Assembly (NCBI RefSeq): GCF_019710585.1
Contig: NZ_JAIFZQ010000020.1
Location: forward strand, 434,001 to 498,000
DNA length: 64,000 nucleotides
Direction: 5' to 3'
DNA from: Arthrobacter sp. MAHUQ-56
GTDB lineage: Bacteria > Actinomycetota > Actinomycetes > Actinomycetales > Micrococcaceae
In this document: positions 35,765-43,775 of the stretch, piece after piece
Position numbering within the stretch: position 1 is the stretch's first letter
Layout: each line of letters begins with the position of its first letter
Translations under genes and position numbers: made by a program
Notes under the pieces: model-generated
The model's database searches: none
What the model saw: the letters and a program-made list of their open reading frames with translations, nothing else
Told to the model about the DNA's origin: nothing

Positions 35765-36957
35765 AGGACCACCGCCGCGGTCAGCTTGGACAGCGGTTCC
35801 CCGAGCGCGTCAACCAGGGAGGCCAGCCGCTGGACCTGTTCCGGTGCCAGTTTGTCGTAGGAGGTGAAGCCGCCGCCCTGGGCGTGGGTGGCAAGCTCGG
35901 CCTGCAGGGCCGCGAACTTCTCGTTCAGCGAGGCGGCCAGGGCAGGATCCTTCTGCTGCAGCGCGGGCAGCAGGTTCTCAAAGGCGATCCGGGCTCCGTC
36001 GACGTTCGCCTGGAAGTCCCAGAGGTCCGTGTGCGACCAGATCTCCTCCTCGCCGGTCACCTTTCCGGTGGCCACTTCGTCGAGGAGTTCCTTGGCTCCG
36101 TTGCCCAGGTTGTCAGCGGTGAATTCGAGTGTGCGGGTACGCTCCACGAGGTTTTTGGTGTCGGCCACCAGCCGGTCGGCGATGGACGCGCGTTCGGCAG
36201 CGGTGAGGGCGGTGTAGTCCGCCGGCGGGAAGAGGTCCTTCTCCGCGCGGTGCCACCCGGTCCACTCCTGGCCGGGCTCGAGGTCGGCTTCGCGGGCATC
36301 GAGCTGCGGATCGAGGTCCCCGAAGGACTCCGCCACCGGCTCGATCCGCTCCCAGTGCTGGCGCGTGGCGGCGTACAGGGACCGTGCCTTCTCTGCCTCC
36401 CCGGCGGCGAAGGCGGCGGCGAACTGCTGCGTGCCGGTGAGCAGCTGTTCGCTCTGGTCCTTGACGTAGGACGCGTACTGGCCCGTGGCGGTATCGAGCA
36501 GGTGCTGGAAGTCCGCGTCCGCCGAGGGCTGGTTGCCGGACTCGGTCACTTCCAGGGCGCCCCGGATGCCGTCGCCTTCCATGCCCGGCTTGCAGGCGGT
36601 GGTATAGGTGCCGGCCGGGGCGGTGACCACAAGGTTGCGGGTGAGGCCAGGGCCGATGTTCTCCACCTCGCCCACGATGCGCAGTCCGTCCGCTGCCAGC
36701 AGGTAGAACTCTGTCACCTCCGTGCCTTCGTTCTTGACGCTGAAGGTGAGGTTGCCGCTGGGCACGCTGCCGGCTGACACCTTGCATTCGGTGGCCGAGC
36801 TGACCACCTGGATGGCGCCGGGGGAGGTGTCGGCGGCCCTGGTGTTGTCAGTGCAGCCGGCGACCAGCAGGGGAACGGCCATGACGGCGGCAACCAGTGA
36901 AGTGTTCTTGGTACCGGGAGTGGCACGGGTGTTTTTGGGCAGGGTGAAGCAGGGCAT
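35761..36957 (-). CDS. efeO: Iron uptake lipoprotein EfeO (cupredoxin plus M75 imelysin domains)
   Basis: A 398-residue lipoprotein. The signal ends in the lipobox LLVAGC near residue 33. Residues 45-135 are a cupredoxin-like domain, and residues 160-395 the M75 domain with the conserved HWERIEPVAESFGDLDP and GWHRAEKDLF (HxxE-type metal site). It binds iron and hands it to EfeU. The ATG at 36957 has AAAGGAAA 5 bases upstream. The longer open frame lacks a signal peptide. Confidence 0.92.
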   Translation of the reverse strand: MPCFTLPKNTRATPGTKNTSLVAAVMAVPLLVAGCTDNTRAADTSPGAIQVVSSATECKVSAGSVPSGNLTFSVKNEGTEVTEFYLLAADGLRIVGEVENIGPGLTRNLVVTAPAGTYTTACKPGMEGDGIRGALEVTESGNQPSADADFQHLLDTATGQYASYVKDQSEQLLTGTQQFAAAFAAGEAEKARSLYAATRQHWERIEPVAESFGDLDPQLDAREADLEPGQEWTGWHRAEKDLFPPADYTALTAAERASIADRLVADTKNLVERTRTLEFTADNLGNGAKELLDEVATGKVTGEEEIWSHTDLWDFQANVDGARIAFENLLPALQQKDPALAASLNEKFAALQAELATHAQGGGFTSYDKLAPEQVQRLASLVDALGEPLSKLTAAVVL

Positions 36958-36986
36958 GGGGTTTCCTTTGGTGCGGGTGGAGGGGG

Positions 36987-37847
36987 TTAGGCGGCCACTA
37001 CGGCGTTGGCGGCAGCGTTGTTGCCGGTAGCGGCTGGACTGGGTGGTGACGTGCGGTTGGTGCGCAGGTAGAGGAACAGCACCGGCAGCACGTAGGCCAG
37101 CCAAGCGGCGGCCTCAAGCCAGGTGGTGGCGGGGGAGAAGTTCAGGGTGCCCTTGAGCAGCGTGCCGTACCAGGACGACGGCGGGACGGCGCCGCTGACA
37201 TCGAAGGCCAGGACGTGCGGGCCAGGCAGGAAGCGGGCCTCCTGGAGGTCGTGGACACCGTACGCGAGGACTCCGCCCGCGATCACGATCAGCGCCGCTC
37301 CGGTCCAGGTAAAGAACCGGGAGAGGTTGACCTTGAGGACGCCGCGGTGCAGCAGATAGCCGCATCCCGCCGCGGCCACGAGTCCCAGCAGGGCGCCGAT
37401 CAGCGGCTGTGTGGACTCGCCGGTGGCCTTGGCGGCTGCCCAGAGGAACAGGGCCGTTTCCAGTCCTTCGCGGCCAACGGCGATGGCGGCGACGACGGCC
37501 AGGCCCCAGCCTGCTCCGCCTGCGGACCTGTCGACGCGCGACTTGAGGTCGCTGCCCAGGGTCCGGGCCGTACGCGCCATCCAGAAGACCATCCACGTCA
37601 CCAGGCCAACGGCCACGATGGACAGGGTGCCCCCGATGGCTTCCTGCGCCTCGAACGTGAGGCCCTGGGGTCCGAAGGTCAGCAGGGCGCCGAAGCCCAC
37701 GGAGACGGCAACTGCCGCGGCCACGCCCACCCAGAGGCGGGCAATGAGGTGGCCCCGGCCGGTCTTGGCCAGGTAGGCCATCAGCAGGACCACCACCAGG
37801 GTGGCTTCGAGTCCTTCGCGCAGGCCGATCAGGAAGTTGGCTGTCAT
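36987..37847 (-). CDS. efeU: EfeU/FTR1 family iron permease
   Basis: A 286-residue seven-helix permease. Two REGLE iron-transport motifs are present, LREGLEATLVV near residue 9 and VGREGLETALF near 124, as in EfeU and yeast Ftr1p. The C-terminal tail is short and polar. It is the first gene of efeUOB, 29 bases before efeO. An IdeR-like box overlaps the promoter just upstream, so expression should rise under iron limitation. Confidence 0.93.
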   Translation of the reverse strand: MTANFLIGLREGLEATLVVVLLMAYLAKTGRGHLIARLWVGVAAAVAVSVGFGALLTFGPQGLTFEAQEAIGGTLSIVAVGLVTWMVFWMARTARTLGSDLKSRVDRSAGGAGWGLAVVAAIAVGREGLETALFLWAAAKATGESTQPLIGALLGLVAAAGCGYLLHRGVLKVNLSRFFTWTGAALIVIAGGVLAYGVHDLQEARFLPGPHVLAFDVSGAVPPSSWYGTLLKGTLNFSPATTWLEAAAWLAYVLPVLFLYLRTNRTSPPSPAATGNNAAANAVVAA

Positions 37848-37861
37848 GGAAATTCTTTCGC

Positions 37862-37880
37862 TCAGGTAAGCCTTACTTAG
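37862..37880. promoter_or_regulatory. IdeR/DtxR-like box before efeUOB
   Basis: TCAGGTAAGCCTTACTTAG matches the 19-bp consensus TTAGGTTAGGCTAACCTAA at about 14 positions when read on the minus strand. It lies 15 bases upstream of the efeU ATG. Confidence 0.7.
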
Positions 37881-38024
37881 GAAGGCCTTAGAGAGAGATT
37901 ACCCGGCGGCCGCTATTACGCAAACTAAATGTGCGTTAATTCGGGTTGGTTACCTCCGGCGTCGGCCGCCCCGTCCGCATCAGGTGAAGTCTCCCGCTCA
38001 GCGCGTGGTCATCCCCGCTACGCA

Positions 38025-38066
38025 AAAAGGCCGGCACGCCCCATATCCGGGGTGCGCCAGCCTTTT
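38025..38066 (-). terminator. Terminator after yajQ
   Basis: An 18-bp imperfect stem (38025-38042 with 38049-38066) flanked by A- and T-runs, 49 bases past the yajQ stop. Confidence 0.65.
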
Positions 38067-38114
38067 CGGGTAGCTGCATACGCTTTGCGCGTCGAAAGCG
38101 ACGCTGGGCAGGGG

Positions 38115-38606
38115 TTAGCTGCGGAAGTTCACGAACTGCAGGTCCGCTTCCTCGAAGTCCTTCAGCAGCGCCATGGTGGCCTGCAGGTCGTCGCGGGACT
38201 TGGAGGAGACCCGGAGCTCGTCGCCCTGGATCTGGGACTTGACCGACTTGGGAGCCTCGTCGCGGATCAGCTTGTTGATCTTCTTGGCCAGGTCCTGGGC
38301 GATGCCTTCCTTGATGGAAGCCTCCAGTCGGAATTCCTTGCCGGAGGCGTACGGCTCGCCGGTGTCCAGGGACTTCAGCGAGATGCCGCGGCGGATCAGT
38401 TTGGACTGCAGTACGTCCAGGACCGCCAGGACGCGTTCCTCGGAGTTGGCCTTCATGAGGATCTTCTCGCCGCTGAAATCCACTTCGGCGCCGACGCCCT
38501 TGAAGTCGTAGCGCTGGGCAAGCTCCTTCTGGGCCTGGTTCAGCGCGTTCGCCACTTCCTGCTTGTCCACTTTGCTTACGACGTCGAACGTTGACTCGCC
38601 TGCCAT
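38115..38606 (-). CDS. yajQ: YajQ family nucleotide-binding protein
   Basis: A 163-residue protein of the YajQ/DUF520 family, with STFDVVSKVDKQEVANALNQ at the N-terminus, LAQRYDFKGVGAEVDF near residue 29 and IQGDELRVSSKSRDDLQ near 126. Some members bind cyclic di-GMP; others bind nucleic acids. Two ferredoxin-like subdomains are expected. The ATG at 38606 has AAAAGGAG 4 bases upstream. It is monocistronic as far as can be seen. Confidence 0.94.
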   Translation of the reverse strand: MAGESTFDVVSKVDKQEVANALNQAQKELAQRYDFKGVGAEVDFSGEKILMKANSEERVLAVLDVLQSKLIRRGISLKSLDTGEPYASGKEFRLEASIKEGIAQDLAKKINKLIRDEAPKSVKSQIQGDELRVSSKSRDDLQATMALLKDFEEADLQFVNFRS

Positions 38607-38792
38607 GACTCTCCTTTTGCTGGTGGGAGCCCTGTGCGGAGACAGGGCATGGATCTCTGCGTTCCAGCCTAATACGGATGGTCCGGCTGTTGGGGGTTGC
38701 CGTATTCACAGTTCCCTCCCAGCGGACGTACCGGGGGAAAGAAGGAGGCCCGGGAAAAGTTGGAGCAGTTGGACCAGTACGAAGGGAACTCC

Positions 38793-39026
38793 ATGCACCG
38801 CAAAGCCGCCCGCTACGTCACCCGGACCACCGCAGCAGCAGCCACCTCGGTGGCGGCGGCCGCTGTGGCGGCCTCAGTGGTTTTCAGCCCCGTGGCGGAC
38901 GCCTCTTCCCGGCTGGAGGGCGTGCGGGCAGACCTCCAGCGGGCAGTGCAGCTGAACCAGATCACCGAAGAGCAGGCACTCAGTTTTGAGGCGAAGCTGG
39001 CCGGCCGCATCCTGGGCGACGCCTGA
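38793..39026 (+). CDS. Small secreted or membrane-anchored protein
   Basis: A 77-residue protein. A basic N-terminus (MHRKAARYVTRT) is followed by an alanine/valine-rich hydrophobic run to about residue 34 and a possible cleavage after ADA. The mature part of about 45 residues has a predicted amphipathic helix, LEGVRADLQRAVQLNQ. No family is recognised. The ATG at 38793 has GAAGGGA 5 bases upstream. Earlier in-frame codons do not add a plausible domain. Confidence 0.6.
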   Translation: MHRKAARYVTRTTAAAATSVAAAAVAASVVFSPVADASSRLEGVRADLQRAVQLNQITEEQALSFEAKLAGRILGDA

Positions 39027-39189
39027 GCTGCTTTTCCCTGCCGTTTCAAGGATTTTCGGGTCGGTCGGGTCCCGATTCGATTCTTCGGCGGAAGTTCTGT
39101 AAAGTTGTCTTGCCCGCGGTTACTGAAGCGGAACGGCCCGGAAACGGACGCTCCGAAGACTGCATCAGCGGGTACTTCTTTTGAAGTTC

Positions 39190-39271
39190 GGCAGATTACC
39201 CGAGCGGCCAAAGGGGGCTGACTGTAAATCAGCTGGCAACGCCTACGGGGGTTCGAATCCCTCATCTGCCA
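39190..39271 (+). tRNA. tRNA-Tyr (GTA anticodon)
   Basis: The acceptor stem GGCAGAT pairs with ATCTGCC. The anticodon loop CTGTAAA has GTA at 39224-39226. The T loop is GGTTCGAATCC, and a long variable arm marks a type II tRNA. The 3' CCA is not encoded. A terminator follows at once. Confidence 0.95.
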
Positions 39272-39278
39272 CCCAAGG

Positions 39279-39314
39279 AAAAGCCTCCGGAACCACCAGG
39301 TTCCGGAGGCTTTT
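39279..39314 (+). terminator. Terminator of tRNA-Tyr
   Basis: A perfect 16-bp stem (39279-39294 with 39299-39314) ending in a T-run. Confidence 0.85.
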
Positions 39315-39592
39315 TCGTGCCCCGATACCCCCCTCACGTGCTGCCCTGTGTCGACGGACGCGCCGCCACCAAGGGGTTGCCGGGACCTCCGGACCTTGCC
39401 GCGGCAGCACCGCCGTCGTACTTCCCCGGGAGGTGATGGCGTGCTGTGGGGGAGGCGGGAGGTGATGGTGCGTTGTCTGGTGGACGTTTCCGGCCGCCGT
39501 CGACACCGTGTTGGTGCGGGCGTAGTCTGGCAGCATCGGCGCATGTGCCCCGATGCCCTGCGTCGATATTCCTATCGATGAAGGAGGACTCA
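39315..39592. other. Intergenic region between tRNA-Tyr and the CBS-domain gene
   Basis: No coding frame with family character was found. It contains a 13-bp direct repeat, CGGGAGGTGATGG, at 39427-39439 and 39456-39468. The CBS gene promoter presumably lies near its right end; no clear -10 was identified. Confidence 0.4.
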
Positions 39593-40018
39593 ATGAGTGC
39601 TGTACGCGAATTCATGACCACTGATGCGCGGTGTATCAGGGAATCCGAGTCCCTCACGGACGCGGCCCGGATGATGCTGGACCTTGACTGCGGCTCGCTG
39701 CCGATCTGCGGTGACGACGGCAAGTTGATGGGCATGATCACCGACCGCGACATCGTGATCAAGTGCGTCGCCACAGGGCGCGATCCGGGCCAGGTGATGG
39801 CCCGCGACCTCGCCTCCGGCAAGCCGTACTGGATTGATGCCGACGCCAATGTCGATGCAGCGATCGACATGATGGAGAAGCACCAGGTGCGCAGGCTCCC
39901 GGTGATAGCCGATCACAAGCTGGTGGGCATCATCAGCCAGGGCGACATCGCGCGGAACTACTCCGAGCAGCGCGTAGGCGAACTGGTGGAGCACATTTCG
40001 GAACGCCACGGGATGTAG
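39593..40018 (+). CDS. CBS domain pair protein
   Basis: A 141-residue protein made almost only of two CBS domains (about residues 6-62 and 72-130). The paired motifs GSLPICGDDGKLMGMITDRDI and RRLPVIADHKLVGIISQGDIA (shown in part: GSLPICGDDGKLMGMITDRD) form a Bateman module that binds adenosine nucleotides. No enzymatic domain is attached. Such stand-alone modules are often stress-linked in actinobacteria. The ATG at 39593 has AAGGAGGACT in front. Confidence 0.9.
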   Translation: MSAVREFMTTDARCIRESESLTDAARMMLDLDCGSLPICGDDGKLMGMITDRDIVIKCVATGRDPGQVMARDLASGKPYWIDADANVDAAIDMMEKHQVRRLPVIADHKLVGIISQGDIARNYSEQRVGELVEHISERHGM

Positions 40019-40037
40019 CGCCCCAGCACAACATGGC

Positions 40038-40082
40038 CTTGTCCGCGGATCCCGGCCTGGAAGGTTCGGACCCGCGGACAAG
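40038..40082. terminator. Possible bidirectional terminator
   Basis: An 11-bp stem, CTTGTCCGCGG (40038-40048) with 40072-40082, and a 23-base loop between convergent genes. No T-tract. Confidence 0.4.
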
Positions 40083-40102
40083 CTTAGGAGTTTTCAGGCG
40101 GC

Positions 40103-41086
40103 TCAGTTCAGCGCGATCAGCAGCATCTGGCTGGTGCCGGGGATGCAGGTCTGCAGGATCGCCCGGGGGAAGCCGCCGAAGACCGCAATGACGTCGTTCG
40201 TGGTTCCTGGATTCGGGACCTGGCCGCGCGCCGTCACGGTGAACGTCCCGTAGCCGGGGATGCTCACCGTCTCGCCCACTCCGATTCCGGAGAAACGTGC
40301 CCAGCCGCCGCAGAAATCATGCTCGGTGATGAACAGCGAGTAGCCGTCGTTCGGGGTGTAGTGGATGGGCCCGATGCAGGCGTCCACCATGGCCTGGCCA
40401 CCGGAGCCGGCGACGTAGATGGTGCGGACCGCAGGAGCGGCAACAGGTGCCGGGGCGGGGGCCGGGGCTGCAGCGGGAACCGGGGCGGGCCCCGCGGCCG
40501 GAGCAGGTGCGGGTGCGGCCACCTCGACGGCGGGTCCGGTGAGCAGGAGGGTCTGGCCGGGATAGATGGTGCTGTACGGCCCGAGGCCGTTGGCTGCGAG
40601 CATGGCATTCGTGTCCACGCCATGGGCGGCAGCAATGGCCCCAACAGTGTCACCCGGCGCCACCGTGTAAAGGTTGGGATCGCCCGCCGGAGCAGGAGCA
40701 GGAGCCGGTTCGGGCGCCGGCGCGGGTGCCGATTCCGGTGCGGGCGGAGCCGCAGGAGCGGGCCCGGCCGGCGGGGCAGGTGCTGTGTCGGCCGCAGGGG
40801 CCGCGGCGGCGGAATCAGCAGGGGCGGCAGGTGCCGCTGCAGTGTTCGGCGCCGTTGGCAGCGCGGCCTCGGCAACCTGGACCGCCGTCGTCGCGCTTCC
40901 ATTATGCGAGGCGGGCGGTGCTGCCAGGGCCCCCACGCCCACTGCTGCCACCACTGCCGCGGTGGCCATGCCCGCCCAAAGCTTGTTGCTGATGGCGGCG
41001 CGTCCAGTGGTGAGGTCGGTGCGGGGTTCGTCGGTGGCGAAGCTTCGGCTCACGCCGTCGGGGGAGGTGGAGATTTTCTGGTTCAT
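40103..41086 (-). CDS. LysM domain cell-wall protein with a sortase-like C-terminus
   Basis: A 327-residue exported protein. A hydrophobic anchor or signal lies at residues 35-60 (NKLWAGMATAAVVAAVGVGA). A Pro/Ala-rich linker follows, then one LysM domain, NLYTVAPGDTVGAIAAAHGV to IYPGQTLLL near residues 140-185, for peptidoglycan binding. A second Pro/Ala linker leads to a C-terminal domain of about 105 residues with His256 (TEHDFCGG) and Cys314 (LQTCIPG) spaced as in sortases, but the usual arginine position holds Gln. The start at 41086 has a weak ribosome site. The role may be cell-wall binding and a sortase-like or structural function. Confidence 0.75.
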   Translation of the reverse strand: MNQKISTSPDGVSRSFATDEPRTDLTTGRAAISNKLWAGMATAAVVAAVGVGALAAPPASHNGSATTAVQVAEAALPTAPNTAAAPAAPADSAAAAPAADTAPAPPAGPAPAAPPAPESAPAPAPEPAPAPAPAGDPNLYTVAPGDTVGAIAAAHGVDTNAMLAANGLGPYSTIYPGQTLLLTGPAVEVAAPAPAPAAGPAPVPAAAPAPAPAPVAAPAVRTIYVAGSGGQAMVDACIGPIHYTPNDGYSLFITEHDFCGGWARFSGIGVGETVSIPGYGTFTVTARGQVPNPGTTNDVIAVFGGFPRAILQTCIPGTSQMLLIALN

Positions 41087-41461
41087 GGGTAGCCCATCCG
41101 GGGACGGTCCGGCCAGGCAGTGCGGGGGCACGCCAGGTCGCCGGACGGATCGAGATGTTGTGGCGCCGCAGGCCCCGGCAGCTGCCGGGGGCCCGCGCGC
41201 GGCGCAGGATGGAGGCATCCGCATACCCAGAAAATACGGAGCTCCGCGTGAAGGCCGGAATCCCGGAAGCCACCCGGGGGACCTGCCCAGTGCATGTTTG
41301 GTCCTAGGAATCCCGAGTCTAAAAAGCGGAACCAGGCCGGGCACCAGTAGGAATTACCCGAGTTTTTACCCTCAGTACCCGGCCGCTCCGGCCTGGCTAC
41401 TCAAGCCCGGCGGGGTCCACTACTTGTTCCCGGGCCGCTCGCAGAACCACAGGCCCACGCC
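41087..41461. other. Long leader and intergenic region before the LysM gene
   Basis: There is no credible gene. It holds a perfect 18-bp palindrome, CCCCGGCAG/CTGCCGGGG, at 41173-41190, and two direct copies of a TAGGAAT(TA)CCCGAGT sequence at 41305-41318 and 41348-41363. These could be regulatory or promoter elements for the LysM gene. Confidence 0.45.
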
Positions 41462-42196
41462 TTACAGGGCCCGGTCTGCCCGCAGCTCGGCGATTTCCCG
41501 GCGGAGCAGTGCGATTTCGGCTACGAGCTCGGCCACTTCCACCCGCACGGGCTCCTCTACGGCTTCCGCCACTGTCTCGGCTGTGTCCTCCACCCGCTGG
41601 ACCAGCCAGGACGCGATCGACGCGGTCACCACGCCAAGCACCGCGATTCCGCTCATCATCAGCGCTGTCGCCACGAGCCGGCCGATGGGCGTCACGGGAT
41701 ACATGTCCCCGTAGCCCACGGTGGTGATGGTGGCGGTGGCCCACCACAGGGCATCGCCGAACGTGGTGATCTTGGCGTCGGGCGCCCATTGCTCCACATC
41801 CAGGACCGCCAGGGCCCCGACGAAGACCAGCAAGGCCGCTGATCCCGCCACGTAGGTGGCCACGCGTCCCCGCAGCGTTTCGCCCACGGTCCGGTGCAGC
41901 ACGGACAGCAGCGTCACCAGCCGCAGCAGGCGCAGGGGCCGGAAGAACGGCAGGGCCACAATGGCCAGTTCGTGCAGGTTGCGGGCAAACCACTGCCGCC
42001 GGTTTTCGGCCAGCCAAAGATTGGCCGCATAGTCCAGGACGAAAACGCACCACGTCACCCACATGACGGCCTCAAGCCAGGCCGCTCCGCTGCCCTCGAG
42101 CCGGCCCAGGACCTGCCAGGCATAGGCGGCCAGGAACACCAGCGCCGTGGCCATCAGCGGCCATTCGGCCAGGTCCCGGTAGCGTTGCTGCGTCAT
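41462..42196 (-). CDS. Voltage-gated-type potassium channel
   Basis: A 244-residue membrane protein with five or six helices. An arginine-rich S4-like helix, FFRPLRLLRLVTLLSVLHR, lies near residue 85. The selectivity filter TTVGYGDMYPVT is near residue 157 and is followed by the inner helix GRLVATALMMSGIAVLG. The C-terminal 50 residues are an acidic coiled-coil (VEVAELVAEIALLRREIAEL), a likely tetramerisation helix. The ATG at 42196 has AGGA 8 bases upstream and TAGGAT 7 bases upstream, giving a leaderless reading as well. Confidence 0.9.
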   Translation of the reverse strand: MTQQRYRDLAEWPLMATALVFLAAYAWQVLGRLEGSGAAWLEAVMWVTWCVFVLDYAANLWLAENRRQWFARNLHELAIVALPFFRPLRLLRLVTLLSVLHRTVGETLRGRVATYVAGSAALLVFVGALAVLDVEQWAPDAKITTFGDALWWATATITTVGYGDMYPVTPIGRLVATALMMSGIAVLGVVTASIASWLVQRVEDTAETVAEAVEEPVRVEVAELVAEIALLRREIAELRADRAL

Positions 42197-42203
42197 GCAG
42201 GAA

Positions 42204-42209
42204 ATCCTA
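42204..42209 (-). promoter_or_regulatory. -10 element of the potassium channel gene
   Basis: TAGGAT on the minus strand, 7 bases before the ATG at 42196. Confidence 0.4.
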
Positions 42210-42254
42210 CGGCCGATGGGAGTGGCCGGAAGCCCCACGGATGTTACCGGCGGG

Positions 42255-42260
42255 TAGCAT
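42255..42260 (+). promoter_or_regulatory. -10 element of the thioesterase gene
   Basis: TAGCAT is 6 bases before the ATG at 42267. It is divergent from the channel promoter, 45 bases away. Confidence 0.5.
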
Positions 42261-42266
42261 TGGGTC

Positions 42267-42821
42267 ATGCACCTGCTCCTGAGAACCCTGCTTCTGCTGT
42301 TCCGTTCCTCCAGGCGGCCGTCCCTGGCAGTCTGGGATCCCTCGTCCCTGCCGCTGCGCGTCCTGCCGACAGACATCGATATCGCCATGCACGTCAACAA
42401 CGGCATGTACCTGTCCCTGATGGACCTGGGCCGGTTCGACCTGATGGTGCGCAGCGGCGTCTGGAAGCGGATGCGCCGCCGCGGCTGGAGCCCCGTGGTG
42501 TCCGCGGAGACCATCTCCTTCCGCAAATCCCTGCAGCTGTGGCAGGAGTACGCGATCGAAACCCGCATCATCGGGCTGGACACCAAGGCGATCTTCTTCG
42601 AGCAGCGCATGGTGGCCGACGGCGAGATTTACGCGCGTGCCTACATCGCCACCCGGCTGGTCGCCAAGGGCCGTCCGGTCAGCCAGGAGGACATCCTGGA
42701 AGAGTTCGGCGCACCGCCGGCGGACCTGGAGCTTCCGGAGTGGATCCACGAGTGGCGGGCCTCCAACGCCCTGCCCGGCAGCCGCACAGCGGCCCCGCAC
42801 CTCTGGGACGTCAACGCCTGA
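42267..42821 (+). CDS. Hotdog-fold thioesterase family protein
   Basis: A 184-residue protein of the 4-HBT/THEM6-like thioesterase group. The hotdog signature PTDIDIAMHVNNGMYLSLMD lies near residue 34, with the conserved Asp/Asn and His, followed by the helix LGRFDLMVRSG and strands SAETISFRKSLQLWQEY. It would hydrolyse an acyl-CoA or similar thioester; the substrate is unknown. Only a short N-terminal hydrophobic stretch is present. The promoter hexamer TAGCAT is 6 bases upstream. Confidence 0.85.
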   Translation: MHLLLRTLLLLFRSSRRPSLAVWDPSSLPLRVLPTDIDIAMHVNNGMYLSLMDLGRFDLMVRSGVWKRMRRRGWSPVVSAETISFRKSLQLWQEYAIETRIIGLDTKAIFFEQRMVADGEIYARAYIATRLVAKGRPVSQEDILEEFGAPPADLELPEWIHEWRASNALPGSRTAAPHLWDVNA

Positions 42822-42892
42822 GACGGGTGCCGCCGTCGTTATTCCCAATGACGCGGGGAGCGAACAGCCGCGACAGGCCGCACCGGGACGCG

Positions 42893-42898
42893 TACCGT
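42893..42898 (+). promoter_or_regulatory. -10 element of the thioredoxin gene
   Basis: TACCGT is 6 bases before the ATG at 42905; no Shine-Dalgarno site. The same hexamer and spacing occur before cysG. Confidence 0.5.
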
Positions 42899-42904
42899 TG
42901 ACAC

Positions 42905-43342
42905 ATGGCTACCCTTGACATCACAGGTGAACAGTTCGCATCCACCATTGAAGGCAACGACATTGTCCTGGTCGATTTCTGGGCAGAATGGTGCGGCCCC
43001 TGCAAGCAGTTCGGCCCTACCTACTCGGCAGTCTCCGAGAAGCACCCTGACGTCCTCTTCACCAAAGTGGACACCGAAGCCGAGCAGCAGCTCGCGGCAG
43101 AGGCAGGCATCACCTCCATCCCCACGCTGATGGCTTTCCGCGAAAAGGTGCTGGTGTTCTCGCAGCCGGGCGCCTTGAATGCCCAGCAGCTTGAACAGGT
43201 GGTGGACGCGGTGAAGGCCCTGGACATGGAAGAGGTCCACGCCCATGTGGCCCGCCAGCGGGAGGAAGCCGCGGCCGCGGCCAGCAATCCTTCCAGCCGG
43301 CAGAACAGCCCCCAGGACGGCACGCAGATCCCCGACTTCTAA
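42905..43342 (+). CDS. Thioredoxin with a C-terminal extension
   Basis: A 145-residue thiol-disulfide reductase. The active site is WCGPCK near residues 30-35, in DFWAEWCGPCKQFGP. The cis-proline lies in ITSIPTLMAF near 73. The core ends near residue 108. The remaining 37 residues are charged and Ala/Gln/Ser-rich (REEAAAAASNPSSRQNS), which is longer than typical TrxA. Cytosolic. The leaderless promoter is noted upstream. Confidence 0.92.
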   Translation: MATLDITGEQFASTIEGNDIVLVDFWAEWCGPCKQFGPTYSAVSEKHPDVLFTKVDTEAEQQLAAEAGITSIPTLMAFREKVLVFSQPGALNAQQLEQVVDAVKALDMEEVHAHVARQREEAAAAASNPSSRQNSPQDGTQIPDF

Positions 43343-43351
43343 GACTTCAAT

Positions 43352-43395
43352 TAAACGATTGCGGGACCTCCCACCGGAGGTCCCGCAATCGTTTA
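43352..43395. terminator. Bidirectional terminator
   Basis: A perfect 20-bp stem (43352-43371 with 43376-43395) and a CACC loop between the convergent thioredoxin and monooxygenase genes. Confidence 0.9.
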
Positions 43396-43404
43396 AGGGC
43401 CGGC

Positions 43405-43683
43405 TTAGACCCGCTCCACCTTGACCGGCTCGGCCAGCAGTGCACTGAGGGATTCGTTGAGGTCCTGGACGGCAACGCCCTTGGAGTGCTTGTCGAGGTC
43501 TTCCTCCGACGCCCACTGTTCCGTCAGCACCAGCTTCTCCTCGGTGACTTCGGTGAGCTCGTACCGGATGCAGCCGGGCTCGTTCACCACCTCGTCGATG
43601 GCGATTTCCAGGGCCAGCTTCACGCGGAAGAACTCGCCTTCGTTGGGGATGAACGTTGCAATCAGGTCAATCGGTGCACTCAT
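43405..43683 (-). CDS. Antibiotic biosynthesis monooxygenase (ABM) domain protein
   Basis: A 92-residue single-domain protein of the ABM/YgiN quinol monooxygenase fold: IDLIATFIPNEGEFFRVKLA at the N-terminus, EPGCIRYELTEV near residue 40 and LVLTEQWASEEDLDKHS near 55. It may oxidise quinol-like compounds without a cofactor. The start at 43683 is taken instead of 43692, because TATTGT lies 7 bases before it. Confidence 0.85.
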   Translation of the reverse strand: MSAPIDLIATFIPNEGEFFRVKLALEIAIDEVVNEPGCIRYELTEVTEEKLVLTEQWASEEDLDKHSKGVAVQDLNESLSALLAEPVKVERV

Positions 43684-43690
43684 GGATTTC

Positions 43691-43696
43691 ACAATA
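43691..43696 (-). promoter_or_regulatory. -10 element of the ABM gene
   Basis: TATTGT on the minus strand, 7 bases before the ATG at 43683. Confidence 0.4.
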
Positions 43697-43763
43697 CCGG
43701 GCGCCCGCGGCCGGGCAGGCAGTGTTGCGCCGCGGCATGCTTCTCCTCGGTGCTTCCTGTTGG

Positions 43764-43769
43764 TAGCGT
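43764..43769 (+). promoter_or_regulatory. -10 element of the acyl-CoA synthetase gene
   Basis: TAGCGT is 6 bases before the ATG at 43776. Confidence 0.5.
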
Positions 43770-43775
43770 GCCAGC

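Noticed and set aside
40440..40840. Repetitive DNA that might suggest a CRISPR array or VNTR
   Set aside because: It encodes the Pro/Ala-rich linkers of the LysM protein; there are no regularly spaced identical repeats.
41087..41461. Cyclic di-AMP (ydaO) riboswitch in the LysM leader
   Set aside because: I looked for the conserved core segments on the minus strand and did not find them.
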